From assembly GCA_964397655.1 (NCBI GenBank), contig CAYNKA010000005.1, positions 62,001 through 126,000 on the forward strand: 64,000 nt of DNA, written 5' to 3'. The number at the start of each line of letters is the position of its first letter. Within the stretch, counting starts at the first letter, position 1. Both the position numbers and the translations under genes were made by a program. The DNA comes from CAYNKA01 sp964397655. Its GTDB lineage: Bacteria; Spirochaetota; Spirochaetia; DTKZ01. Below, piece after piece: positions 25,324 through 34,033 of the stretch. The notes below the pieces were generated by a model, which worked only from the letters and a program-made list of their open reading frames with translations, searched no databases and was not told the DNA's origin.

Positions 25324-25824
25324 ATGGTACTTGTACGAATCTGCGATGTATACGCGAAAATCCTGGACAAGCTCATTCTCTATCTCGGACTCTTCCTCAT
25401 TTTCGCCGTCGCGCTCCAGGTCGCGGGGCGTTATATCCCCTTCGTTCCTCGTTGGCTCTGGCCGCTGGAACTCGCCACCTTCGACCTCATCTGGATCGTG
25501 TTCATAGGTTCCATCCTCGCGCTCCGTGAAAAACGGCATTTCAACGTCGACCTTTTCATCGGAAAAAAGATCTCGCCGCATTTCAGCATCTTCCTGAAAG
25601 TCGTGTATTATTTCACCGTCGGAGTCGTCACCTACGTATTCGTGGTCTTCGGATACAAGTATCTCATTGGCTGGGGTCTCATACAGCAATCGGAAATCAC
25701 CGGTATGAGCATGGGTTTTCTCTATGCATCGGTTCCCGTTGCGGGAATCTCCTGGGCCCTCTTCCTTGCGGAGAACATCTACAAGGACATCACGTCGAAC
25801 CGCCGGAAAGCAGAGGGTAGATAA
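25324..25824 (+). CDS. TRAP transporter small permease DctQ
   Basis: 166 residues with four hydrophobic helices (starting about residues 16, 48, 88 and 130), the usual DctQ size and topology, including WIVFIGSILALREKRHFNVD with the charged loop after helix 2. Inner membrane; pairs with DctM for Na+-driven uptake of an organic acid delivered by the receptors upstream. Ribosome site weak (AAGG), consistent with lower translation than the receptor. It ends 2 bp before the DctM ATG. Confidence 0.92.
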   Translation: MVLVRICDVYAKILDKLILYLGLFLIFAVALQVAGRYIPFVPRWLWPLELATFDLIWIVFIGSILALREKRHFNVDLFIGKKISPHFSIFLKVVYYFTVGVVTYVFVVFGYKYLIGWGLIQQSEITGMSMGFLYASVPVAGISWALFLAENIYKDITSNRRKAEGR

Positions 25825-25826
25825 AC

Positions 25827-27128
25827 ATGACAGCTTCAACCGTATTCATAACGATGTTCGCTCTCCTGATCGTGCTCATCCTGCTTCGGGTTCCGGTGGC
25901 CTTCTCCCTCGCTTTCGCCGTCATTCCGATCCTCTTCCTCACGCCGGAAGTGACGCCCATCATGCTCCTTCAGCGAATGATGATCCAATACGGCTCCTTC
26001 ATCACGATCGCGATCCCCATGTTCGTCCTCGCCGCCACCATCATGAACACGGCGGGCATCACGAACCAGCTCCTCAGGCTCGCACGGTCGATGGTCGGCC
26101 ATCTTCCCGGAGGACTCGCCCATGTCAACGTCGTGACCTCGATGATCTTCGCCGGCATCTCCGGCTCGTCGAACGCCGATGCCGCGGGCGAAGGCAAGAT
26201 CATCATCCCGGCGATGATCAAGGAAGGCTACGACGTCAACTTCACGGTGGCAGTGACGGCCTGCTCCGCGGTCATGGGCGTCATCATACCCCCGAGCATC
26301 ATCATGGTCGTCTGGGGAGGCGTCATGAACGTGTCGGTTTCCGGGCTCTTCCTCGCGGGAGTCGTGCCGGGACTCATGATCGGCATCTTCCAGATGATCC
26401 TCGTCCACATCTATGCAACGAAAAGACATTACCCAACCACGTCCAAATTTTCGCTCAAGGAACTATTCCTCGCGATGAAGGAGTCGATCCTCGCCATCTT
26501 CACGCCCCTCATCATAATAGGCGGCATCGTCTTCGGCCTCGTGACGCCTACCGAAGCCTCCCTCGTGGCGGTGTTCTACGCTTCCATCCTGGGATTTTTC
26601 GTGTACAAAACGCTCAATCCGAAAACTTTCATGGCGGTGCTCAAGGAAACGCTCGAGATATCCACCACCGTGCTCTTCTGCGTCGGAACAGCGGCCATCT
26701 ACGCCTGGGTCATGGCTTATTACAAGATACCCATGTTCCTCGTCAGCCTTCTCGGAGGCCTTACCTCGAATCCGACGATCATGCTCATACTCATCGTCCT
26801 CGTGTTTCTCGCGGTCGGATGCTTCATCGACGCGGTTCCCGCGATCATCATCTTCGCGCCCCTCCTCAAGCCCGTGGCGGAAAGCGTCGGGATCCATCCC
26901 ATGCACTTCGCGATCGTCGGCTGCATAGCGCTCGCCTACGGGCTCATCACTCCTCCCTACGGGCTATGCCTCCTCATCAGCTGCGACATAGCGAAGATCA
27001 ACTGTACGACGCCTCTCAAGGAGGTCGGAGCCTTCCTCGGGGCCATGCTCCTCGTTCTCCTCATCATCATCTTCTTCCCGATGGTCACGCTCGGACTCCC
27101 GAAATTAATGATACCGAGCGCCTTCTGA
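25827..27128 (+). CDS. TRAP transporter large permease DctM
   Basis: 433 residues, about 11-12 membrane helices, full length. Typical DctM blocks: HLPGGLAHVNVVTSMIFAGI with SGSSNADAAGEG, and VIIPPSIIMVVWG. Forms the channel for the solute/Na+ symport. Tightly spaced after DctQ with GAGGG upstream of the ATG. Followed by a terminator-like hairpin and then the CoA-transferase gene. Confidence 0.95.
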   Translation: MTASTVFITMFALLIVLILLRVPVAFSLAFAVIPILFLTPEVTPIMLLQRMMIQYGSFITIAIPMFVLAATIMNTAGITNQLLRLARSMVGHLPGGLAHVNVVTSMIFAGISGSSNADAAGEGKIIIPAMIKEGYDVNFTVAVTACSAVMGVIIPPSIIMVVWGGVMNVSVSGLFLAGVVPGLMIGIFQMILVHIYATKRHYPTTSKFSLKELFLAMKESILAIFTPLIIIGGIVFGLVTPTEASLVAVFYASILGFFVYKTLNPKTFMAVLKETLEISTTVLFCVGTAAIYAWVMAYYKIPMFLVSLLGGLTSNPTIMLILIVLVFLAVGCFIDAVPAIIIFAPLLKPVAESVGIHPMHFAIVGCIALAYGLITPPYGLCLLISCDIAKINCTTPLKEVGAFLGAMLLVLLIIIFFPMVTLGLPKLMIPSAF

Positions 27129-27172
27129 GGCTCTCGGTTTCCTGATTCGATGCGCTCATCGTGGGAATGATC

Positions 27173-27207
27173 GGAACAACCCCGTTCGGGGTTGTTCCCT
27201 CGGTTTT
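27173..27207 (+). terminator. Intrinsic terminator after DctM
   Basis: 11-bp perfect stem GGAACAACCCC / GGGGTTGTTCC with GTTC loop, followed after CTCGG by TTTT. The short T tract suggests partial termination before the catabolic genes. Confidence 0.6.
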
Positions 27208-27215
27208 ACGGCATT

Positions 27216-27231
27216 TTTAGATCGATCTAAA
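27216..27231. promoter_or_regulatory. 16-bp perfect palindrome before the CoA-transferase gene
   Basis: TTTAGATCGATCTAAA, immediately upstream of the GGAGG of the next gene. It shares the GATCGATC core with the palindrome at 24155-24166. Candidate binding site of a regulator of the island, or a short leader hairpin that could cover the ribosome site. Confidence 0.45.
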
Positions 27232-27244
27232 CGGAGGTAGGCTT

Positions 27245-28768
27245 TTGAAGAACAAACTCATAACCGCGGAGGAAGCGGTCCGCTTCGTGAAGGACGGCGA
27301 CTGGATAGCCATCCAGGGTTCGGGCGGAGGCGTCGGCGAGCCGACCAGACTGATCCGTGCCCTGGGCGACCGGTACCGGAACGAGGGATCCCCCGGGAAT
27401 CTCACCGTGGTTCATTCCACCGGACTCGGCGACAAAAAGGAGATTGGGCTCGACCTTCTCGCTCAGCCCGGTATGGTGAAGCGGGACATAGCCGGACACC
27501 TGGGAATGGCTCCGTCGATGGGAAAGCTCATCATGGAGAACAAGGTGGAAGCCTACAACTTCCCCCAGGGCGTGCTTTCCCACATGTACAGCGCGGTAGC
27601 GGCCAGGACGCCGGGAGTCATCACCAAGGTGGGGCTCAACACCTACATCGATCCCCGGATCGAGGGCGGAAAGATGAACTCCATGACCAAGGAGGACCTC
27701 GTCAAGGTCATAACGATCGACGGCGAGGAATGGCTCTACTGGCCCCGGTTCAAATTCGACGTGGCGTTCGTCCGGGGCACCACCGTGGACGTCAAGGGCA
27801 ACATCACCTCGGAGGAGGAAGGCTCCTTCGTCGAGGCCACGGCGATCGCCCAGGCCGCGAAAAACTCGGGAGGCATCGTCATCGCCCAGGCCAAGTACCT
27901 CGCCCAGGCCGGAACCCTCGACCCACAGGAGGTCAAGATTCCGGGGATCTACGTCGATCACATCGTCGTCGACCCGGAGCAGAAGCAGACCTGCATCGAC
28001 TGGTACAATCCGTCCTACTGCGGTAAGGTCAAGGTCCCGCTCGAAAGCATCCCGCCCATCCCCCTCGACGAGCGGAAGGTGATAGCCCGCCGCGCGGCGA
28101 AGGAACTCTTCGAGGGGGCGGTCGTGAACCTCGGCGTGGGCCAGCCCAGCGGAATTGCCGCGGTCGCCACCGAGGAAGGCTACATCGGCGACATAACGCT
28201 CACCGTGGAGCAGGGCGCCGTCGGCGGCACGCCCGTGGGAGGCGTGACCTTCGGCATGGCCTACAACCCCGAGGCGATCATGCCCATGGACGCCCAGTTC
28301 CGGTTCTACGACGGCGGCGGTCTCGACGTGGCCTTCCTCGGGATGGCGGAGTCCGACCGGTCGGGGAACGTGAACTCGAGCAAGGTCGGATCCATGCTCG
28401 CCGGCTGCGGCGGATTCATCGACATCACCCAGAATGCGAAGAAGGTAGTTTTCTGCGGCACCTTCACGGCGAAGGACTTCGCCTGCGAGGTCGGCGGAGG
28501 GCGGCTCAGGATCCTTTCCGAGGGGAAGGTGAGGAAATTCGTGAACGAGGTGCACCAGATCACCTTCAGCGGGAAATACGCCCGGAAGGTGAAGCAGCCC
28601 GTCCTCTACGTCACGGAGCGCGCCGTATTCGCCCTCCGGGACGACGGGGTGCATCTCCTGGAAATAGCGCCGGGGATCGATCTCGAACGGGACATCCTCG
28701 CGCACATGGACTTCAAGCCCGTCGTCCCGGGAGACCTCCGGACGATGGATCCGGCCATATTCTCATAG
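27245..28768 (+). CDS. Family I CoA-transferase (acetate/propionate CoA-transferase, YdiF-like)
   Basis: 507 residues, alpha and beta parts fused in one chain as in YdiF/Pct. Catalytic glutamate in TVEQGAVGG (Glu322) with the following GG loop; oxyanion region GQPSGIAA. Transfers CoA from acetyl- or another acyl-CoA to a carboxylic acid, which would activate the imported acid. Start is TTG 27245, 8 nt after GGAGG; no ATG is available nearby in frame. Follows the 16-bp palindrome and precedes an enoyl-CoA hydratase gene by 8 bp. Confidence 0.9.
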   Translation: MKNKLITAEEAVRFVKDGDWIAIQGSGGGVGEPTRLIRALGDRYRNEGSPGNLTVVHSTGLGDKKEIGLDLLAQPGMVKRDIAGHLGMAPSMGKLIMENKVEAYNFPQGVLSHMYSAVAARTPGVITKVGLNTYIDPRIEGGKMNSMTKEDLVKVITIDGEEWLYWPRFKFDVAFVRGTTVDVKGNITSEEEGSFVEATAIAQAAKNSGGIVIAQAKYLAQAGTLDPQEVKIPGIYVDHIVVDPEQKQTCIDWYNPSYCGKVKVPLESIPPIPLDERKVIARRAAKELFEGAVVNLGVGQPSGIAAVATEEGYIGDITLTVEQGAVGGTPVGGVTFGMAYNPEAIMPMDAQFRFYDGGGLDVAFLGMAESDRSGNVNSSKVGSMLAGCGGFIDITQNAKKVVFCGTFTAKDFACEVGGGRLRILSEGKVRKFVNEVHQITFSGKYARKVKQPVLYVTERAVFALRDDGVHLLEIAPGIDLERDILAHMDFKPVVPGDLRTMDPAIFS

Positions 28769-28776
28769 GAGGCATC

Positions 28777-29556
28777 ATGAAAACCCACGCAGTACTTACG
28801 TCGTCCGACGGCGTCGCGACGATCCTCTTCTCCCCCGAGGAGCCGGGGAAGCCCCCGACGGTGGACTACGAGCTCCTCGACGAGCTCGAAGGCCACATCG
28901 GATCCATAGCCGCGCGCGCGGACGAGACGACCGCGGTCGTCCTCCGGAGCGCGTCGCCGAAGTACTTCGTCGTCGGGGCGAACCTCGAGGCGCTCAAGAC
29001 CGTGAACAAGGACACCATCTTCCGCTGGATCGAGCGGGGCCACGAGGTGTTCAACAAGCTGGAGAACCTCCCCGTCCCGGTCGTGGCGGTCGTCACCGGC
29101 TTCGCCCTGGGCGGCGGACTCGAACTCGCCATGGCCGCGGACTACATCCTCGCCGCGGATACGGCGAAATTCGGACAGCCGGAGGCGGGGCTCGGCTTCA
29201 TTCCCGGCTGGGGAGGCTGCTTCCGCCTTCCGGAAAGGATCGGCTCCCAGAGGGCCAAGGAGCTCTTCTACACCGGAAGGACGATCGACGCCCGCGAAGC
29301 CTTCGATATCGGACTCGTCAACTTCGTCGGCACTTCCGATGAACTCGAGACGCGCCTCGCCGGATCGCTCGAGGCCATGAAAAAGAATTCTTCGCTCTCC
29401 GTACGCCTCATCAAGAAGCTCGTGAACGCGTCCATGACCGAGAACAGGAACCGGGCGGTCGCCGAAGAGGCCGCCGTATCCGGCGTCTGCCTCGCCTCGG
29501 GCGACACGGCTGAGAGGCTCAAGGCCTTCTTCGCGAGCAGGGAGAAGAAGAAATGA
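28777..29556 (+). CDS. Enoyl-CoA hydratase/isomerase family protein
   Basis: 259 residues, crotonase fold. First oxyanion block KYFVVGANLEAL, second GFALGGGLELAMAAD, and catalytic Glu136 in GQPEAGLGFIPGWGG. The second catalytic acid of classical hydratases is also expected in the first loop but is not obvious, so hydratase versus isomerase activity is open. GGAGG before the ATG; its stop overlaps the next start (ATGA), so it is translated with the shikimate-dehydrogenase-like gene. Confidence 0.9.
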   Translation: MKTHAVLTSSDGVATILFSPEEPGKPPTVDYELLDELEGHIGSIAARADETTAVVLRSASPKYFVVGANLEALKTVNKDTIFRWIERGHEVFNKLENLPVPVVAVVTGFALGGGLELAMAADYILAADTAKFGQPEAGLGFIPGWGGCFRLPERIGSQRAKELFYTGRTIDAREAFDIGLVNFVGTSDELETRLAGSLEAMKKNSSLSVRLIKKLVNASMTENRNRAVAEEAAVSGVCLASGDTAERLKAFFASREKKK

Positions 29557-30383
29557 AGGTGGACGCGACCTACCATCTCTGCGCCACTTTGGGGCTTCCG
29601 AACCGCGGGTCCCGCGCCCCGATCATGCACAACGCCGGCTTCGAGCATCTCGGGCTTCCCTTCGTCTACCTCGCGTTCGAACCGAAACCGGAAGGGCTCG
29701 CCGACGCGTTCCGCGGCATGCGCGGCCTCGGCATCCGCGGCTTCAGCGTCACCAAGCCCTACAAGGAGGCGGTGATTCCCTTCCTCGACGATCTCGATCC
29801 CGTGGCTCGGGCGATCGGGGCGGTCAACACGGTCCTGAACGACGGAGGCAGGCTCGTCGGCTACAATTCGGACTGGGTGGGAGCGGTCTCCGCCCTGGAA
29901 GAGGCCTCGCCGATCGCGGGGAAGAAGGTCGCCCTCCTCGGGGCGGGCGGGGCCGGCAGGGCCGTGGCCTACGGCCTCAGGAAGGCGGGAGGCCTCGTCC
30001 GCGTCTACAACCGGACCGCCGAGAAGGCCGCCTCCCTCGCGAAGGAATTCGGACTCGAGGGTGCCGGCACGATGGACGACATCGTCTCGGACTGGGACAT
30101 CCTCGTGAACACGACCTCCGTCGGGATGAAGGGCGCCGGCGAAGAGGGGAAATCTCCCCTTCCCCGCGGCTTTTTCGAAGGAAAAGGCCGAAAGGGCGTC
30201 GTGCTCGACGCCATCGTGGTTCCCCGGATCACTCCCCTCCTCGCGGAGGCCGAACGGGCGGGCCTCGCGACGGTGAACGGCGCCAGGATGACCCTTCTCC
30301 AGGGTGCCTTCCAGTTCAAGCTCTTCACGGGAAAGGACGCTCCCCTCGACGCCATGGAAAAGGCCCTGCTCGCGAGCCTTTGA
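29553..30383 (+). CDS. Shikimate/quinate dehydrogenase-like protein
   Basis: 276 residues. AroE/YdiB fold: catalytic Lys68 (SVTKPYKEA) and Asp107 (GYNSDWVGA), Rossmann GAGGAGRAVAYGL and the NADP-type NRT loop. In the substrate loop the usual S-x-S is GSRAPIMHN, so the second Ser is Ala, which may change specificity from shikimate. Being last in a TRAP-CoA-transferase-hydratase operon points to a catabolic dehydrogenase of a hydroaromatic or similar acid rather than the biosynthetic AroE. Overlaps the previous gene by 4 bp. Confidence 0.85.
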   Translation: MKVDATYHLCATLGLPNRGSRAPIMHNAGFEHLGLPFVYLAFEPKPEGLADAFRGMRGLGIRGFSVTKPYKEAVIPFLDDLDPVARAIGAVNTVLNDGGRLVGYNSDWVGAVSALEEASPIAGKKVALLGAGGAGRAVAYGLRKAGGLVRVYNRTAEKAASLAKEFGLEGAGTMDDIVSDWDILVNTTSVGMKGAGEEGKSPLPRGFFEGKGRKGVVLDAIVVPRITPLLAEAERAGLATVNGARMTLLQGAFQFKLFTGKDAPLDAMEKALLASL

Positions 30384-30503
30384 ACACGGCGGCCCTTCTT
30401 TTCCTTCCTGCCCGCAATCCTACATAATCGTACAATTCATGGACAACCGCCGGTTTGCCTCGGGAACCGGCGAAAAGTTCTTAGGTTTCACCCCGGAATA
30501 AAC

Positions 30504-30534
30504 TTGACAATCTCGGAAAACACGTGCTTACAAT
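30504..30534 (+). promoter_or_regulatory. Promoter of the peptide ABC operon
   Basis: TTGACA (30504-30509), 19 bp, TACAAT (30529-30534); transcription should start near 30541, about 35 nt before the ATG at 30576. Confidence 0.6.
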
Positions 30535-30575
30535 TACATCGTGTCGAATCGACTGGCATTACCCATGGAACCGCG

Positions 30576-32474
30576 ATGAATGACGACGAAATCCTCTCCA
30601 TCGAAGACCTTTCGCTGAGCTTTCCTACTTATAACGAACACATCCGGGTGCTCCACGGGGTGAGCTTCTCCGTCAAGAAGAAGGAAACCCTGGCCATCGT
30701 CGGGGAATCGGGTTCGGGAAAAACCGTGACCATGCGGCGCGTCATGCAGCTCCTGCCCCGGGTCAGGACCGACTCGGGACGGATCCACCTCAGGAAGCGC
30801 GACGGGAAGCCCATGGACATAACCGACTGCAGCCCGCGCGAAGCCAGGGAATACCGAGGAAGCGAGATGTCCATGGTGTTCCAGGAGCCCATGACCTCCC
30901 TGAACCCGGTTTTCACGATCGGCAATCAGCTGGAAGAGGCCATCCTCATCCATCAGAAGGTTTCGAGGAAAGAGGCGTCCCGAAGGGCCCTGGATCTGCT
31001 CGAGCTGGTCCGCATACCCGACGCGGCGCGAAGGGCCTCGGAGCATCCCTACCAGATGTCCGGCGGCATGCGCCAGCGGGTGATGACCGCCATGGCCCTC
31101 GCCTGCAATCCGCAGCTCCTCATCACCGACGAACCCACGACGGCGCTCGACGTCACGATCCAGGCGCAGATTCTCGCCCTCATCCGGTCTCTGCAGAAGG
31201 AACTCGGCATGTCCGTGGTCTTCATCACCCACGACATGGGAGTCGTCGCGGAGCTCGCGGATCGCGTCGTGGTCATGTACAAGGGACGCGTGGTGGAGGA
31301 GAACGACGTGTTTTCTCTGTTCTCGAGACCCGAACACCCCTACACGCGAGCCCTCCTCCGGGCCGTCCCCCGGCTCGGAAGCATGAGGGGAAGATCCAAT
31401 CCGAGGACCTTCCCGGTGCTGGAGATGGAAGCGGAGCTCGCGCGAAGCGGCGAGGAAGCCCCTCCCGAGACCGTGGAGATCGACACCGCGGATTACGAAG
31501 CGGGTCCCATCCTGCGGGTCGAGAACCTGAGGACGCGTTTCGTGAGCCGGAAAACGCTTTTCGGACGGCCCACCCACCTCGTGCACGCGGTCGAGGACGT
31601 CAGCTTCGAGCTGTATCCGGGAGAGACCCTGGGAATGGTCGGCGAATCGGGGTGCGGCAAATCCACGACGGGCTATTCCGTCGTCAGGCTGGTCCCCGCG
31701 CTCGGGAACGTCGTATTCCAGGGAGAAAGAGTCCTCTCCCTCGGACAGCAGGACATGAGGAAGATCCGAAGGAACATCCAGTTCATCTTCCAGGATCCCT
31801 ATGCGTCCCTGAATCCCCGGCGTACCATCGGCGCCTCCATCGAGGAACCCCTCGTCATCAACAAAATCGGGTCGAAGGCCGAGCGCGCGGAACGCGTGGC
31901 CTACCTTCTTAAGCGGGTCGGGATTCCGCCGGCCCACGCGTCCCGTTACCCTCACGAGTTCTCCGGAGGCCAGAGGCAGAGGATAGCCATAGCCAGGGCC
32001 CTGGCGACGAATCCCAAGGTCATCGTGGCGGACGAGGCGGTCTCCTCCCTGGACGTCTCAATCCGCGCCACGGTCCTCAACCTGCTCATGGAGCTCCAGA
32101 AGGAGATGAACCTCTCCTTCCTCTTCATCAGCCACGACATGGCCGTGATCGAGCGGGTCAGCCACCGGGTCGCGGTCATGTATCTCGGACAGATCGTAGA
32201 GATAGGCTCGCGCATGGACGTGTTCGAAAATCCCGTGCATCCCTATACGAAGAAGCTCCTCGCCGCGGTGCCGGGAGGGGATCCCGGATCGCGGCGCAAT
32301 TTCGGCATGCTGAAGGGAGAGGTCCCGAGTCCTATCCGGAAGGTCGGCGATCCTCCGTCGAAACCGGTGTACGACGAGGTTTCTCCGGGCCATTTCGCGG
32401 CTCGGGTGGCCGCGGGCACGGAATTCACGGTCCGGGACGAGAGCGAATCGAATCAGGGTTTGAACCCTGCATGA
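30576..32474 (+). CDS. Fused dual ATP-binding protein of a peptide ABC importer (GsiA-like)
   Basis: 632 residues with two complete DppD/DppF-type ATPases. First: Walker A GESGSGKT, signature MSGGMRQRV, Walker B LLITDEPTTALD. Second: GESGCGKS, signature FSGGQRQRIAIA, Walker B VIVADEAVSSLD. The C-termini carry the OppD/F extension (NPVHPYTKKLL). Cytoplasmic energy unit. The fused ATPase followed by binding protein and two permeases is the order of E. coli gsiABCD (glutathione importer, GsiA 623 residues). ATG 30576 chosen because the promoter -35 occupies the earlier TTG. Confidence 0.92.
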   Translation: MNDDEILSIEDLSLSFPTYNEHIRVLHGVSFSVKKKETLAIVGESGSGKTVTMRRVMQLLPRVRTDSGRIHLRKRDGKPMDITDCSPREAREYRGSEMSMVFQEPMTSLNPVFTIGNQLEEAILIHQKVSRKEASRRALDLLELVRIPDAARRASEHPYQMSGGMRQRVMTAMALACNPQLLITDEPTTALDVTIQAQILALIRSLQKELGMSVVFITHDMGVVAELADRVVVMYKGRVVEENDVFSLFSRPEHPYTRALLRAVPRLGSMRGRSNPRTFPVLEMEAELARSGEEAPPETVEIDTADYEAGPILRVENLRTRFVSRKTLFGRPTHLVHAVEDVSFELYPGETLGMVGESGCGKSTTGYSVVRLVPALGNVVFQGERVLSLGQQDMRKIRRNIQFIFQDPYASLNPRRTIGASIEEPLVINKIGSKAERAERVAYLLKRVGIPPAHASRYPHEFSGGQRQRIAIARALATNPKVIVADEAVSSLDVSIRATVLNLLMELQKEMNLSFLFISHDMAVIERVSHRVAVMYLGQIVEIGSRMDVFENPVHPYTKKLLAAVPGGDPGSRRNFGMLKGEVPSPIRKVGDPPSKPVYDEVSPGHFAARVAAGTEFTVRDESESNQGLNPA

Positions 32475-32499
32475 ATTCTCGAGAATAAGGAGACGGAAT

Positions 32500-34026
32500 A
32501 TGACGAAGAAACGATTGGCGATGCTCTTTCTGGCGCTGTTCCTGGTCTGCGGTTTCGCCGCCGCGGCCGACAAGGACATCGTCTATGCATCGGACAGCAC
32601 GGCGAAATCGCTGGATCCCCACGACACCTCTGACACCTACTCGGGCTGCATAGAGAAGGCGATCTGCCAGGGGCTTATGGGATTCGACAAGGACCTGAAG
32701 GTGGTCCCCCTGCTCGCCGAGAGCTACACCTACAACGACAAGGCGACCGAGTTCACCTTCAAGCTGCGGAAGGGAATCAAATTCCACGACGGAGAACCCT
32801 TCAACGCACAGGCGGTCAAGGTCAACATAGACCGCCTCATGAGCGGCAAGTACAAGAGAAGCAGCCTCATGAAGCCGGTGAAGGAACTCCGGATCATCGA
32901 CGACTACACGGTCCAGTTCATCCTGAACGAACCTTTCGGAGCCTTCGTCAATGCGGTCGCCCACCCCGGCGCCCTGATGCTGAGCCCCGCCGCCCTCAAG
33001 AAATACGGCGACAACATCTCCCAGCATCCCGTGGGGACGGGTCCGTACGTCTTCGACGTATGGGTGTCCGGAGACTACGTCAGGATCAAGAAGAATCCGA
33101 ACTATTGGCGCGCCAAGGTCGAGGCCGACAGCATCACCTTCAAACCCGTCCCGGAGAACGGAACCAGGCTCGCGATGCTCAGGGCAGGCCAGGCTCACTA
33201 CATCTATCCCATGCCCGCCGAACTCAGGAAGACGGTGGAAAAGGATCCCAAGATCGACCTCATCGAGATGCCTTCCATCATCGAACGTTACATGGTCCTC
33301 AACACCAAGTACAAACCGCTTTCCGATGTACGCGTCCGTCAGGCGATCAATTACGCGCTCGACAGGAAGTCCATCATCCGCATCGCCTGGGGCGGCGCCG
33401 GGATCGAGGCGGACTCCGTCATTCCCCCGAACCTTTCCTTCTATAAGAAACAGAACATATGGCCGTTCGATCTCGACAAGGCGAAGGCCCTCCTCAAGGA
33501 AGCCGGGTACCCGAACGGATTCAAGGTGGTCTACCTCACCCCGAACGCGACGCCTCGCATGAGGGCCACGGAAATGGTCCAGCAGCAGCTCGCCAAGATC
33601 GGCATAACCGGCGACATCCAGTCCATGGACGCGGCGAGCTTCTACAACAAGCTGGAATCCCACCGCGCCGACGACCCGAACCCGGTGCCCTTCATCGCGT
33701 TCGCGGGCTGGTCGGCCTCCACCGGAGATGCGGACTGGGGAACGAGACCGCTCATCTCCACATCCGGGTTCCCGCCCGCGATGTCCAACTTCGGCTTCTT
33801 CTCCGATCCCGAAGTCGACAGGCTCATCAACGCCGGTCTCCAATCCGCGGATCCCAAGGTGAGGGCAAACGCCTACGGCAGGCTCCAGGACTACGTCTGG
33901 GACAAGGCGCCCTGGGGCTATCTCTTCGTGGATACCATGCTCGCCGCGAAATCGAAGAAATGCACCGGCATCTATCCGCTCGCGGACGGCGGGTTCTCCG
34001 TGGAAGAAGCGAACCTCGCGAAATAG
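32500..34026 (+). CDS. ABC transporter substrate-binding protein, family 5 (GsiB/DppA-like)
   Basis: 508 residues, signal peptide ending FAAAA-DK. Family-5 peptide receptor features: LDPHDTSDTY, IKFHDGEPFNAQAV near residue 90, GTGPYVFD and VRQAINYALDRKSII. Binds di-/tripeptides, glutathione or nickel chelates in relatives; the operon favours a gamma-glutamyl peptide. AAGGAG precedes the ATG, 25 bp after the ATPase gene. Confidence 0.92.
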   Translation: MTKKRLAMLFLALFLVCGFAAAADKDIVYASDSTAKSLDPHDTSDTYSGCIEKAICQGLMGFDKDLKVVPLLAESYTYNDKATEFTFKLRKGIKFHDGEPFNAQAVKVNIDRLMSGKYKRSSLMKPVKELRIIDDYTVQFILNEPFGAFVNAVAHPGALMLSPAALKKYGDNISQHPVGTGPYVFDVWVSGDYVRIKKNPNYWRAKVEADSITFKPVPENGTRLAMLRAGQAHYIYPMPAELRKTVEKDPKIDLIEMPSIIERYMVLNTKYKPLSDVRVRQAINYALDRKSIIRIAWGGAGIEADSVIPPNLSFYKKQNIWPFDLDKAKALLKEAGYPNGFKVVYLTPNATPRMRATEMVQQQLAKIGITGDIQSMDAASFYNKLESHRADDPNPVPFIAFAGWSASTGDADWGTRPLISTSGFPPAMSNFGFFSDPEVDRLINAGLQSADPKVRANAYGRLQDYVWDKAPWGYLFVDTMLAAKSKKCTGIYPLADGGFSVEEANLAK

Positions 34027-34033
34027 GTCCGGA

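Noticed and set aside
24232..25839. Long minus-strand open frame (535 codons) antisense to the TRAP receptor and DctQ
   Set aside because: Asp/Val/Arg-rich with no fold; the plus strand carries clear DctP and DctQ proteins.
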